Source: Halomonas fontilapidosi
GTDB taxonomy: Bacteria > Pseudomonadota > Gammaproteobacteria > Pseudomonadales > Halomonadaceae
DNA: 64,000 bases
Assembly: GCF_014192285.1 (NCBI RefSeq)
Contig: NZ_JACHXQ010000005.1
Location: 124,001-188,000, forward strand
Direction: 5' to 3'
Part shown: positions 55,937 through 64,000 of the stretch, one piece after another
How the letters are laid out: every line of letters begins with the position of its first letter
How positions within the stretch are numbered: the stretch's first letter is position 1
Notes under the pieces: generated by a model
Seen by the model: only the letters and a program-made list of their open reading frames with translations
Database searches by the model: none
Told to the model about the DNA's origin: nothing
Program-made: the position numbers and the translations under genes

Positions 55937-56212
55937 TCACCAGCCCAGCGAGAACATGGTCTCCAGATCGTGCCGGGAGTGGACCTGCATGGCATTGAGC
56001 GTCTCGGTGTCGCGAATCCCCTCGACGGCATTGAGGTGCCCGGTCACCAGCTCGGCCAGGCTCTCGAAGTCACGGGTGCGCGCGATGGCGACCAGGTCAT
56101 AGCGGCCACAGGTGGAATAGACTTCGCTGATGCCCTCGACATCGGCCAGCCGCTCGGCCACGGCCTTCACCTGGCCCTTCTCGGCATTGATCAGAATCAC
56201 CGCGTTCTGCAT
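55937..56212 (-). CDS. Stand-alone Lrp/AsnC ligand-binding (RAM) domain protein
   Basis: 91 residues comprising only the AsnC_trans_reg/RAM domain (QNAVILINAEKGQVKAVAERLADVEGISEVYSTCGRYDLVAIARTRDFESLAELVTGHLNAVEGIRDTETLNAM). No helix-turn-helix is encoded ahead of it; the frame above ATG 56212 has no similarity. Such SAM proteins form oligomers that bind amino acids and can modulate full-length Lrp regulators. AGGGAGAAG precedes the ATG. Role here unknown. Confidence 0.88.
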   Translation of the reverse strand: MQNAVILINAEKGQVKAVAERLADVEGISEVYSTCGRYDLVAIARTRDFESLAELVTGHLNAVEGIRDTETLNAMQVHSRHDLETMFSLGW

Positions 56213-56551
56213 CGGACTTCTCCCTGCTCTGGGCGCTTGCGCGCACGTCTCGTTCTGTGGCCGACCGGCCGGCCGCCGCAGCTGGCGCGAGTATAGCAGC
56301 GCCATCGAGGTCGCTGAACCGAGGGGCCAACCGCGCGAGGGGCTGTGCCATGACCACCGACTGTGCGGCGAATTGCCGCACAGGCCCCGGCCGGTTCGCG
56401 ATCCCCCCAGCAGTTTACTACTATTGTGCGGACGAACTCCGCAGGGAAGCGCCTGTCGGATCAAGAGGTGGCTCAACCACCCGCCAAGAAGAAACGGGCA
56501 CCCCGAGTGCCAACCGTGACCCCAGATCCACCATGATGACGAGGAGAGACC
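56213..56551. promoter_or_regulatory. Spacer before HiPIP with palindromes
   Basis: 339 bp with no gene that I can support. TGTGCGGC-GAATT-GCCGCACA (56362-56382) is a perfect 8-bp inverted repeat, and a second related hairpin TGCGG...CCGCA lies near 56424-56440, with TTTACTACTATTG between them resembling a promoter core. GAGGAG at 56539-56545 is the HiPIP ribosome binding site. Whether the palindromes are an operator or a transcript structure is unknown. Confidence 0.4.
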
Positions 56552-56866
56552 ATGGCCGACACCAGCCGTCGTGACTTCATGCGCAACAGCCTGCTGGGCC
56601 TTGCCGCCCTGCCCCTCGGCGCCGGCATCCTGTCGAAGAGCGCCTTTGCCCAGGACCTGCCGCGGCTCGACCCGAGCGCCGACCAGGCCCAGGCCCTGAA
56701 CTATGTCGAGAACGCCAGCGACGCCAGCGATCATCCCGCCTACGAGGAAGGCGAGCGCTGCGACAACTGCATGTTCTACCAGGCCGACAGCCAGGGCTGC
56801 CAGCTGTTCCCGCAGAACAGCGTCGAGCCGGGCGGCTGGTGCCAGTCCTGGACCGCCCAGGCCTGA
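56552..56866 (+). CDS. High-potential iron-sulfur protein (HiPIP)
   Basis: 104 residues. Tat signal SRRDFMRNSLLGLAALPLGAGILSKSAFA (cleavage after about residue 33), then a mature protein of about 71 residues. The [4Fe-4S] ligands are C70, C73, C83 and C97 (CDNC, GC, GGWC), with the fold of photosynthetic and respiratory HiPIPs. It would carry electrons in the periplasm, for instance to a cytochrome oxidase; in non-photosynthetic Halomonas HiPIP is a respiratory carrier. A strong hairpin follows. Confidence 0.95.
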   Translation: MADTSRRDFMRNSLLGLAALPLGAGILSKSAFAQDLPRLDPSADQAQALNYVENASDASDHPAYEEGERCDNCMFYQADSQGCQLFPQNSVEPGGWCQSWTAQA

Positions 56867-56894
56867 CACCTGACCGACGCCCCACTCGAAGTGA

Positions 56895-56932
56895 AACGAC
56901 GAGGCCCGCGCCATGGCGCGGGCCTCGTCGTT
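56895..56932. terminator. Bidirectional terminator between HiPIP and spoVR
   Basis: Perfect 16-bp arms, AACGACGAGGCCCGCG and CGCGGGCCTCGTCGTT, around CCATGG, 28 bp after HiPIP and 9 bp before the end of spoVR. It can serve both convergent genes. Confidence 0.8.
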
Positions 56933-56940
56933 TCGTCGCC

Positions 56941-58491
56941 TTAGTCGCGACGCTCTTCCTCGGGCAAGGGCCAGTGGTAGCGGCGCACCACTTCTTCGCC
57001 GTGCAGCGACTCCAGCCGCACCGGAAAACCCCATAGCTGGTGGAGATGACGGATGACCGGGTAGACGCTGCGTGCCAACGGGCGCCGACTGTCCTGGACA
57101 TGACGCAGGGTCAGCGAACGGTCACCACGAATGTCCGCTGCGTACACCTGGATATTCGGTTCACGCACCGCCAGGGCATATTGGGTGGCGAGGGACTCGC
57201 GAATACGCCGGTAGCCGCGCTCGTCGTGGATCGCCGCCACCTCCAGCATCTCCTCCTGGTCGTCGTCGACCACCATGAACAGCTTGAGGTCGCGGATCAC
57301 CTTAGGCGACAGGAACTGCTGAATGAAGGATTCGTCCTTGAAGTTCTTCATGGCAAATTCCAGGGTCTCCCGCCAGTCGCCGCCGGCACTGTCGGGAAAC
57401 CACTGCCGGTCCTCCTCCGTCGGCGCCTCGCAGATGCGCCGCAGGTCGGTGAAGATGGCGAAGCCCAGCGCGTAGGGGTTGATGCCACTGAAGTAGCCGC
57501 TGTCAAAGGCCGGCTGGTTGACGACCGCGGTATGCGACTGCAGGAACTCCAGCATCAGCCCTTCATCCACCAGGCCTTCCTCGTAGAGCCGGTTCATCAG
57601 GGTGTAGTGCCAGAAGGTCGCCCAGCCCTCGTTCATCACCTGGGTCTGGCGCTGAGGATAGAAGTATTGCGCCAGCTTGCGCACGATGCGCACCACCTCG
57701 CGCTGCCAGGGCGCCAGTAGCGGGGCATTCTTCTCGATGAAGTAGAGCAGGTTCTCCTGGGGCTCAGGGGGATAGCGGCCGCCCTCGTGAAGCCCCAGCG
57801 GGTCCTCCTCGTCGGCCATGCCGGGCAGGATATCGTCGCGGGGGCGCCCCGGGATGGTGCGCCACAGCGTGTTGACCTGGGCCTGGAGATGCGCCTCGCG
57901 CTCCGTCTGGCGACGCGCCTCCTCGGCGGCGGAAACCGGCGAGGGGCGCTTGTAGCGGTCGACGCCATAGTTCTGCAGGGCGTGACAGGCGTCCAGCAGC
58001 TGCTCCACTGCCGCCACGCCGTGGCGCTCCTCGCATTCGCTGATGTACTTCCGGGCGAACACCAGGTAGTCGACGATGGACGAGGCATCCGTCCAGGTGC
58101 GGAACAGGTAGTTACCCTTGAAGAAGGAGTTGTGGCCATAGCAGGCATGCGCCATGACCAGCACCTGCATCATCAGGGTGTTCTCCTCCATCAGGTAGGC
58201 GATGCAGGGGTCGGAATTGATCACGAGCTCATAGGCGAGCCCCATCTGGCCGCGTCGATAGGCCTGCTCCACGGCCAGAAACTGCTTGCCGAACGACCAG
58301 TGGTGATAGCCCACCGGCATGCCCACGCTGGCATAGGCATCCATCATCTGCTCGGTGGTGATGACCTCGATCTGGTTGGGATAGGTATCCAGGCGATACT
58401 CGTCCGCCAGGCGTGCAATCTCCTCCTCGAAGGCATGGAGGATATCGAAGTTCCAGTCGGAACCGGTCGCGATGGGCTTGCGTCGGGTCAT
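56941..58491 (-). CDS. SpoVR family protein
   Basis: 516 residues. SpoVR/YcgB family; the name comes from sporulation, but in gammaproteobacteria it is a stress-related protein of unknown mechanism. Conserved parts: YPNQIEVITTEQMMDAYASVGMPVGYHHWSFGKQF near the front, MAHACYGHNSFFKGNYLF, and the histidine/acid-rich end PVIRHLHQLWGFPVRLES. Last gene of the prkA-yeaH-spoVR set, with 30 bp to yeaH. ATG 58491 follows GGAGGCAGC. Confidence 0.95.
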   Translation of the reverse strand: MTRRKPIATGSDWNFDILHAFEEEIARLADEYRLDTYPNQIEVITTEQMMDAYASVGMPVGYHHWSFGKQFLAVEQAYRRGQMGLAYELVINSDPCIAYLMEENTLMMQVLVMAHACYGHNSFFKGNYLFRTWTDASSIVDYLVFARKYISECEERHGVAAVEQLLDACHALQNYGVDRYKRPSPVSAAEEARRQTEREAHLQAQVNTLWRTIPGRPRDDILPGMADEEDPLGLHEGGRYPPEPQENLLYFIEKNAPLLAPWQREVVRIVRKLAQYFYPQRQTQVMNEGWATFWHYTLMNRLYEEGLVDEGLMLEFLQSHTAVVNQPAFDSGYFSGINPYALGFAIFTDLRRICEAPTEEDRQWFPDSAGGDWRETLEFAMKNFKDESFIQQFLSPKVIRDLKLFMVVDDDQEEMLEVAAIHDERGYRRIRESLATQYALAVREPNIQVYAADIRGDRSLTLRHVQDSRRPLARSVYPVIRHLHQLWGFPVRLESLHGEEVVRRYHWPLPEEERRD

Positions 58492-58521
58492 GCTGCCTCC
58501 TCGGGCGGCCTGCACTGGCGA

Positions 58522-59808
58522 TCACGTGCTGGCAATGCGGCGCTTGAACAACTCGCGAAAGACCGGATAGATGTCCCCGGCCTCGACGATCTGCCGCATG
58601 GCGAAGCGCTCGTCATACTCGGCCTCTACGCGTTCATACTCTTCCCACAGCGCCTGGTGGGCATGGGGCGTGATCTCCACATAGGTAAAGTATTGCAGCC
58701 GTGGCATCAGACGCTCGACGAGCAGCTCGCGACAGGTGATGGAGTCGTCGTCCCAGTTGTCGCCGTCGGACGCCTGGGCCACGTAGAGGTTCCACTGCCC
58801 GGGCGGGTAGCGCGCCTCGATGATCTCGTCGACCAGCGTCAGGGCGCTGGACACGATGGTGCCGCCGGTCTCACGGGAATAGAAGAACTCCTCCTCGTCG
58901 ACCTCCTTGGCCGCCGTATGGTGGCGGACGAAGACCAGCTCGACCTTGTCGTAGTTGCGCTCGAGGAAGAGATAGAGCAGCAGGAAGAAGCGCTTGGCAA
59001 TGTCCTTGTGCGCCTGGGTCATGGACCCCGAGACATCCATCACGCAGAACATCACCGCCTTGCTGGAAGGCTGCGGCTGGTCGATCAGGTTGTTGTAGCG
59101 CAGGTCGTAGGTATCGATGAAGGGCACCGTCTCCAGGCGCTTCTTCAAGCGCTCGATCTCCACCTTGAGCTCGCTGATGCGAGCGGGGTTGCGCAGCACC
59201 GGATCCTTGCGCTCCTCCTCGGCCAGCGCCTCGGTGGCTTCGCGCAGGGCCCGACGAATCGGCGCTCGCATGGCGATACGCCGCGCCTGGGCCTCACGCA
59301 TGGAACGCACGATGTTGATACGTGCCGGCACCCCCTCCTTGGACACCCCGGCACGCACCCGGCGTACCTCGTCGAGGTCCACGAGGGCCTTGCGCTCCAG
59401 GTGGGGCAGCTCCAGGCCGTCGAAGACGAAATCGAGGAACTCCTCGCGGCTCAGGGTAAAGGCGAATTCATCCATGCCCTCGCCCTGATTGGAGGCACCG
59501 CCCTCCCCGGCACCATCACCGCCACTCCCGCCGCCGGGACGACGCAGGCGATCCCCTTCGACGAACTCCTTGTTGCCCGGTGCGACGATGGACCGTCGAC
59601 CCCCCGGGCCATGCTGGAAGACCGGCTCGGAGATGTCCCGGGAGGGGATCGAGACCTTCTCGCCCCGCTCCATGTCGGTAATCGAGCGACGGTTCACCGC
59701 CTCCTCGACCGACCGCTTGATATGGGTGCGGTAGCGGTCGAGGAAGCGCTGGCGGTTGACCGCGCTCTTGTGCTTGGCATTGGCTCGACGATCGATGAAA
59801 TAGGTCAT
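58522..59808 (-). CDS. yeaH: YeaH/YhbH family protein (DUF444)
   Basis: 428 residues. DUF444 family with a von Willebrand-like domain: [31 protein letters not shown] carries DxSxS (MIDAS-like) near residue 260. The N-terminus [28 protein letters not shown] is conserved, with a glycine-rich stretch near residues 92-108. Works with PrkA and SpoVR in a starvation and stress response under RpoS/NtrC control in E. coli; mechanism unclear. Lies between prkA (15 bp) and spoVR. Confidence 0.95.
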   Translation of the reverse strand: MTYFIDRRANAKHKSAVNRQRFLDRYRTHIKRSVEEAVNRRSITDMERGEKVSIPSRDISEPVFQHGPGGRRSIVAPGNKEFVEGDRLRRPGGGSGGDGAGEGGASNQGEGMDEFAFTLSREEFLDFVFDGLELPHLERKALVDLDEVRRVRAGVSKEGVPARINIVRSMREAQARRIAMRAPIRRALREATEALAEEERKDPVLRNPARISELKVEIERLKKRLETVPFIDTYDLRYNNLIDQPQPSSKAVMFCVMDVSGSMTQAHKDIAKRFFLLLYLFLERNYDKVELVFVRHHTAAKEVDEEEFFYSRETGGTIVSSALTLVDEIIEARYPPGQWNLYVAQASDGDNWDDDSITCRELLVERLMPRLQYFTYVEITPHAHQALWEEYERVEAEYDERFAMRQIVEAGDIYPVFRELFKRRIAST

Positions 59809-59823
59809 GACGACCTCCTCGGC

Positions 59824-61746
59824 CTACTGCGACTTACGGACCCGCAAGTACCACTCAGAGAGCAGGCGGACCTGTTTCTCGGTGTAGCCGCGATCGACCA
59901 TGCGTGCCACGAAGTCCTCGTGCTTCTTCTGATCTGCCGTCGAGGCCTTGGCGTTGAAGGAGATCACCGGCAACAGCTCCTCGGTGTTGGCGAACATCTT
60001 GTGCTCGATCACCCCGCGCAGCTTCTCGTAGGACTGCCAGCTGGGGTTCATGCCATTGTTCTGGGCACGCGCCCGCAGCACGAAATTGACCACTTCGTGG
60101 CGAAAGTCCTTGGGGTTGGAGATGCCCGCCGGCTTCTCGATCTTCTCCAATTCCTCGTTGAGGGCCTGGCGGTCGAGGAATTCACCGGTCTCAGGATCGC
60201 GAAACTCCTGATCCTGGATCCAGAAATCGGCGTAGGTCACGTAGCGGTCGAAGATGTTCTGGCCATACTCGGAATAGGATTCGAGATAGGCCGTCTGGAT
60301 CTCCTTGCCGATGAAGTCGACGTAGCGCGGGGCCAGGAACTCCTTGATGAAGCGCAGGTAGCGCTCGAAGGTCTCGCGAGGCAGCTGCTCCTGCTCCAGG
60401 CGCTGCTCGAGGACGTAGAGCAGATGCACCGGGTTCGCCGCCACCTCGTGGTTATCGAAGTTGAACACCTTGGAGAGGATCTTGAAGGCAAAGCGCGTCG
60501 ACAGCCCCTCCATGCCTTCATCGACCCCTGCCGCATCGCGATATTCCTGAATCGACTTGGCCTTGGGGTCGGTGTCCTTGAGGTTCTCGCCATCGTAGAC
60601 CCGCATCTTGGAGTAGATGCTCGAATTCTCCGGCTCCTTGAGCCGGGAAAGCACCGAGAACTGGGCCAGCATCCGCAGCGTGTCGGGTGCGCAAGGGGCC
60701 TCGGCCAGCGACGAGTGCTCGAGCAGCTTCTTGTAGATGTTGATCTCCTCGGTCACTCGCAGGCAATAGGGCACCTTGACGATATAGACACGATCGAGAA
60801 AGGCCTCATTGTTGCGGTTGTTTCGGAAGGTCTGCCACTCGCTCTCGTTGGAGTGGGCCAGCACCACACCGTCGAAAGGGATCGCCCCCATGCCCTCGGT
60901 GGGGTTGTAGTTGCCCTCTTGGGTCGCCGTCAGCAGCGGATGCAGCACCTTGATCGGCGCCTTGAACATCTCGACGAACTCCATCAGCCCCTGGTTGGCA
61001 CGACACAGCCCGCCAGAGAAGCTGTAGGCGTCCGGATCATCCTGGGAGTAAAGCTCGAGCTGGCGAATGTCCACCTTGCCCACCAGCGAGGAAATATCCT
61101 GGTTATTCTCGTCACCGGGTTCGGTCTTGGAGATGGCGATCTGGTTGAGCCGCGAGGGGTAGAGACGCACGACCCGAAACTGCGAAATGTCGCCACCGTA
61201 CTCCTTGAGGCGCTTGGCGGCCCAGGGCGACATCACGCTCTTGAAATAGCGACGGGGAATGCCGTACTCCTTCTCCAGCAGTTCGCCGTCTTCCTCAGGG
61301 GAGAACAGGCCCAATGGGGACTCGTAGACCGGAGAATCCTTGATGGCATAGAAGGGCACTTTCTCCATGAGCAGCTTGAGGCGCTCGGCAAGAGACGACT
61401 TGCCGCCCCCCACCGGCCCCAGCAGATAGAGGATCTGCTTGCGCTCCTCGAGTCCCTGGGCGGCATGGCGGAAGTAGGCGACGATCTGCTCGATGGCCTC
61501 CTCCATGCCGTAGAACTCGGCAAAGGCCGGGTAACGTCGAATCACCTTGTTGGAAAAGATGCGTGACAGCCGCGGATCCTTCGCGGTATCGATCACCTCT
61601 GGCTCGCCAATGGCCTCCAGCATTCGCTCGGCCGCCGACGCATAGGCCACGGGCTCCCGGCGACACAGTTCCAGATACTCCTGCAGGCTCATCTCTTCCT
61701 GCTGGACGCGAGAGAAGCGGTTCTGCACATGATCGAAGATGCTCAT
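59824..61746 (-). CDS. PrkA family serine protein kinase / AAA+ protein
   Basis: 640 residues, as E. coli YeaG. AAA+ module with Walker A LGPVGGGKSSLAERL near residue 103 and the PrkA-specific C-terminal kinase-like domain. The start MSIFDHVQNRFSRVQQEEMSLQEYLELCRREP matches the family; ATG 61746 has AGGAGG upstream, and the longer frame is rejected. YeaG is reported as a kinase in stress and stationary phase. First of the prkA-yeaH-spoVR operon. Confidence 0.96.
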   Translation of the reverse strand: MSIFDHVQNRFSRVQQEEMSLQEYLELCRREPVAYASAAERMLEAIGEPEVIDTAKDPRLSRIFSNKVIRRYPAFAEFYGMEEAIEQIVAYFRHAAQGLEERKQILYLLGPVGGGKSSLAERLKLLMEKVPFYAIKDSPVYESPLGLFSPEEDGELLEKEYGIPRRYFKSVMSPWAAKRLKEYGGDISQFRVVRLYPSRLNQIAISKTEPGDENNQDISSLVGKVDIRQLELYSQDDPDAYSFSGGLCRANQGLMEFVEMFKAPIKVLHPLLTATQEGNYNPTEGMGAIPFDGVVLAHSNESEWQTFRNNRNNEAFLDRVYIVKVPYCLRVTEEINIYKKLLEHSSLAEAPCAPDTLRMLAQFSVLSRLKEPENSSIYSKMRVYDGENLKDTDPKAKSIQEYRDAAGVDEGMEGLSTRFAFKILSKVFNFDNHEVAANPVHLLYVLEQRLEQEQLPRETFERYLRFIKEFLAPRYVDFIGKEIQTAYLESYSEYGQNIFDRYVTYADFWIQDQEFRDPETGEFLDRQALNEELEKIEKPAGISNPKDFRHEVVNFVLRARAQNNGMNPSWQSYEKLRGVIEHKMFANTEELLPVISFNAKASTADQKKHEDFVARMVDRGYTEKQVRLLSEWYLRVRKSQ

Positions 61747-61946
61747 CGATGCCTCCTGTATGCCCGATTCCCCAGCCACTCGACATGGTGATGACAGGCC
61801 AGGGTGGGGTCTCTTCAGCGTAGACAGCATCAGCGGATAACGGTTTGCCACACCAATCAACGCAGCCGAGCCCTATCCACTGAGAGCCCGGCAAGCGTTA
61901 CTCGGTTCATGGAAAATCAGTAAAGATTAAACGCTCAATGGACGAA

Positions 61947-61970
61947 GCCCGCCGCAGAGGGCCGGCGGGC
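61947..61970 (-). terminator. Candidate hairpin downstream of fadH
   Basis: Arms GCCCGCCG and CGGCGGGC with eight bases between, 52 bp past the fadH stop on the minus strand. A T-rich but not pure stretch follows, so it is a weak terminator candidate. The remaining spacer up to prkA (61747-62021) must hold the prkA promoter; I see no other gene. Confidence 0.45.
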
Positions 61971-62021
61971 AGATCAGCGTCAGGCAGGCAGCAGGGGGCA
62001 GCACGACGGCCGGGAACGGGG

Positions 62022-64000
62022 TCAGAGACGCGCGGCCAGTCGCGTTCCCTGATCGATGGCCCGGCGCGCATCGAGCTCCGCCGCCTCGTCGGCACCGCCG
62101 ATGACGTGCACGGCCATGCCGGTCGCCTGGAGCGGTGCGAGCAGATCGCGGACCGGCTCCTGGCCCGCGCAGACCACGATGGTATCGACCGCGATGCAGC
62201 GTGAAGCTCCCTCGAGGCGGATATGCAGTCCGTCGTCATCGATGCCGAGATACTCGCAGCCGGTCAGCGCCTCGACCCCGCGATGTCTGAGCGAGGCCCG
62301 GTGGACCCAGCCGGTGGTCTTGCCAAGCCCCTTGCCTGGCTTGCTGGTCTTGCGCTGCAGCATGACGACCTGCCGCGGGGCCGTGAGCCGCTCGGCCGGC
62401 TTGAGGCCACCGCGCCGCGAGACGCCGAGATCCACCCCCCACTCGTCGCACCAGGCGCCGACCGCGGGGGCGGACTCGCCAACGTGGGTCAGAAGTTCGG
62501 CCACGTCGAAGCCGATGCCCCCGGCGCCGATGATCGCCACGCGTCGGCCGACCCGCTCGGGATGGGTGATCGCCGTCGGATAGTCGATCACCGTCGGGTG
62601 GTCGATACCCGGCAGGTCGAGTCGGCGTGGCCGCACGCCACTGGCCAGCACCACCACATCGAAGGCACGCAGGGCCTGGACGTCAGCCTCGGTACCCAGC
62701 CGGATCGCGACGCCCAGCCGGTCGAGCCTTACCCGGTAGTAGCGCAGCGTCTCGTCGAACTCCTCCTTGCCGGGAATCCGGCGCGCATGGTTGAACTGGC
62801 CCCCCAACTCGGTGGCGCGCTCGAACAGGGTCACGGCATGGCCACGCTCGGCCGCGGTAACCGCGGTGGCAAGCCCAGCCGGACCGCCGCCCACCACCGC
62901 GATCGCCTGCGGCGCAGCGGCCGGGGCGATCTCCAGCTGCGTCTCGTGACAGGCACGCGGATTGACCAGACAAGAGGTCACCCGACCCAGGAAGACCTGG
63001 TCCAGGCAGGCCTGATTGCAGGCGATGCAGGTGTTGATCTCCTCGCTGCGCCCCTCGGCCGCCTTGCTCACCCAGGCCGAGTCGGCCAGGAAGGGACGCG
63101 CCATGGAGACCATGTCGGCGTGACCCTCGGCGAGCACCTGTTCGGCCACCTCCGGCATGTTGATCCGGTTGGTGGTGATCAGCGGCACCGTGAGCTCGGC
63201 CTTCATGCGCCGGGTCACCTCGGTGAAGGCCCCCCGCGGCACGCTGGTCACGATGGTGGGAATGCGCGCCTCGTGCCAGCCGATACCGGTGTTGATCACA
63301 TCGACCCCGGCGGCCTCGAGGGCGCGCCCCAGGGCGACGACCTCCTCGAAGGTGCTGCCCTCCTCCACCAGGTCGATCATCGACAGCCGAAAGATCAGCA
63401 GGAAGTCGCTCCCCACCGCTTCACGGATGCGCTCGACGATTGCCACCGGAAAGCGCAGGCGATTCTCGAGGCTGCCCCCCCAGGCATCATCGCGATGGTT
63501 GGTGCGCGGACAGATGAACTGATTGATCAGATAGCCCTCCGACCCCATCACCTCGACGCCGTCGTAGCCGGCTTCCTGGGCCAGGACCGCGCAGCACACA
63601 TAGGCCTCGATGCGCGCCTCGATCTCGTCAGTGGCGAGCTCCCGCGGCACGAACGGGTTGATCGGCGCCTGCAGCGGGGAGGGCGCCACCAGCTCTGGCG
63701 TATAGGCGTAACGCCCCGCGTGAAGGATCTGCAGGCAGATGTGTCCCCCGGCGGCATGCACGGCCTCGACCACCCCACGGTGGTCGGCTACCTGCTCGGC
63801 GCGCTCCAGCGTCGCCGCCCCCTCGAAGACGGCACCCTCGGCATTGGGCGCGATGCCGCCGGTGACGATCAGCCCCACGCCTTCCCGCGCCCGCTCGGCA
63901 TAGAAGGCCGCCAGCCGTGCAAAGCCGCCGGTCGCCTCCTCGAGGTTGGTGTGCATCGAACCCATCAGCACCCGGTTGGGAAGCGTCAGGTGGCCGACCT
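62022..64000 (-). CDS. fadH: 2,4-dienoyl-CoA reductase, FadH type (N-terminus outside window)
   Basis: Last 659 or so residues, complete to the stop but cut at the right edge; the frame continues through VGHLTLPNRVLMGSMHTNLEE, the usual FadH start region. TIM-barrel OYE-like domain with FMN site, then a [4Fe-4S] motif CIACNQACLDQVFLGRVTSCLVNPRAC, then an NAD(P)/FAD domain with VVGGGPAGLATAVTAAERGHAV. Reduces 2,4-dienoyl-CoA in oxidation of unsaturated fatty acids with even-position double bonds. Only the first dozen residues appear missing. Confidence 0.95.
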   Translation of the reverse strand, partial: VGHLTLPNRVLMGSMHTNLEEATGGFARLAAFYAERAREGVGLIVTGGIAPNAEGAVFEGAATLERAEQVADHRGVVEAVHAAGGHICLQILHAGRYAYTPELVAPSPLQAPINPFVPRELATDEIEARIEAYVCCAVLAQEAGYDGVEVMGSEGYLINQFICPRTNHRDDAWGGSLENRLRFPVAIVERIREAVGSDFLLIFRLSMIDLVEEGSTFEEVVALGRALEAAGVDVINTGIGWHEARIPTIVTSVPRGAFTEVTRRMKAELTVPLITTNRINMPEVAEQVLAEGHADMVSMARPFLADSAWVSKAAEGRSEEINTCIACNQACLDQVFLGRVTSCLVNPRACHETQLEIAPAAAPQAIAVVGGGPAGLATAVTAAERGHAVTLFERATELGGQFNHARRIPGKEEFDETLRYYRVRLDRLGVAIRLGTEADVQALRAFDVVVLASGVRPRRLDLPGIDHPTVIDYPTAITHPERVGRRVAIIGAGGIGFDVAELLTHVGESAPAVGAWCDEWGVDLGVSRRGGLKPAERLTAPRQVVMLQRKTSKPGKGLGKTTGWVHRASLRHRGVEALTGCEYLGIDDDGLHIRLEGASRCIAVDTIVVCAGQEPVRDLLAPLQATGMAVHVIGGADEAAELDARRAIDQGTRLAARL

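Noticed and set aside
57787..61566. Open frame of 1259 codons on the plus strand opposite spoVR-yeaH-prkA
   Set aside because: It is the antisense shadow of three well-conserved genes in a GC-rich genome; its protein has no recognisable domain, and codon use follows the opposite strand.
61747..62021. Extra small genes between prkA and fadH
   Set aside because: Short frames here have no ribosome binding site and no similarity; the space is better read as promoter plus terminator.

Overview
The window is a GC-rich chromosomal segment of a gammaproteobacterium, most likely a Halomonas-type member of the Halomonadaceae. The reasons are the conserved gammaproteobacterial blocks (rpsU-dnaG-rpoD; lptD-surA-pdxA-rsmA-apaG-apaH; rpsF-rpsR-rplI-dnaB; spoVR-yeaH-prkA), a PHA regulator (phaR), the amgK-murU muropeptide recycling pair otherwise known from Pseudomonas relatives, a HiPIP, and two complete Mrp-type Na+/H+ antiporter operons, as expected of a salt- and alkali-tolerant organism. 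This is inference from gene content; no rRNA is present.

Layout. 1-3.9 kb: 5' part of a LivG-type ABC ATPase, serine deaminase sdaA with a divergent DsdC-like LysR regulator, and an unknown membrane protein. 4-8.2 kb: macromolecular synthesis operon. 8.5-10.6 kb: tsaD, whose 3' end is present three times in tandem and is followed by a heptanucleotide repeat, then plsY. 10.7-13.1 kb: folB-folK, cca, glpE. 13.1-19.7 kb: outer-membrane biogenesis, pyridoxal and ribosome maturation block, with a SurA that lacks both PPIase domains. 19.8-21.5 kb: amgK-murU. 21.7-31.3 kb: mostly housekeeping singletons (yhfA-type OsmC, coq7, HIT, prkB, thioesterase, purD, phaR, rsmE, an ATP-grasp-associated retropepsin-like protein, mltB, DUF3429), ending with a DASH cryptochrome and a small DUF2256 zinc-ribbon gene translationally coupled to it.

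31.4-43.3 kb: two divergent Mrp operons back to back, a seven-gene type (separate A and B) on the minus strand and a six-gene type (A fused to B) on the plus strand, sharing a 252-bp control region. 43.4-46.6 kb: hemH, divergent from an iron-sulfur (6-4)-type photolyase (all four cluster cysteines present) and a DCC-family gene; the spacer carries a perfect inverted repeat that fits the half-site sequence and 12-bp spacing I recall for LitR/CarH-type B12 photoreceptor repressors. 46.6-54.3 kb: two small conserved proteins, dnaB, the rplI/DUF2232/rpsR/rpsF operon, rlmB and rnr. 54.5-55 kb: three tandem tRNA-Leu(CAG) genes and a terminator. 55-64 kb: anchored NucA-type endonuclease, stand-alone Lrp-type RAM domain, HiPIP, spoVR-yeaH-prkA stress operon and the 5'-truncated end of a fadH-type dienoyl-CoA reductase.

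The least ordinary parts are the putative light-responsive operator at the photolyase, the triplicated tsaD tail, a family of three long-hairpin intergenic repeats (near 15.3, 21.6 and 22.2 kb), the parvulin-less SurA, and the paired Mrp operons. I found no CRISPR array, insertion sequence, prophage or integrase.
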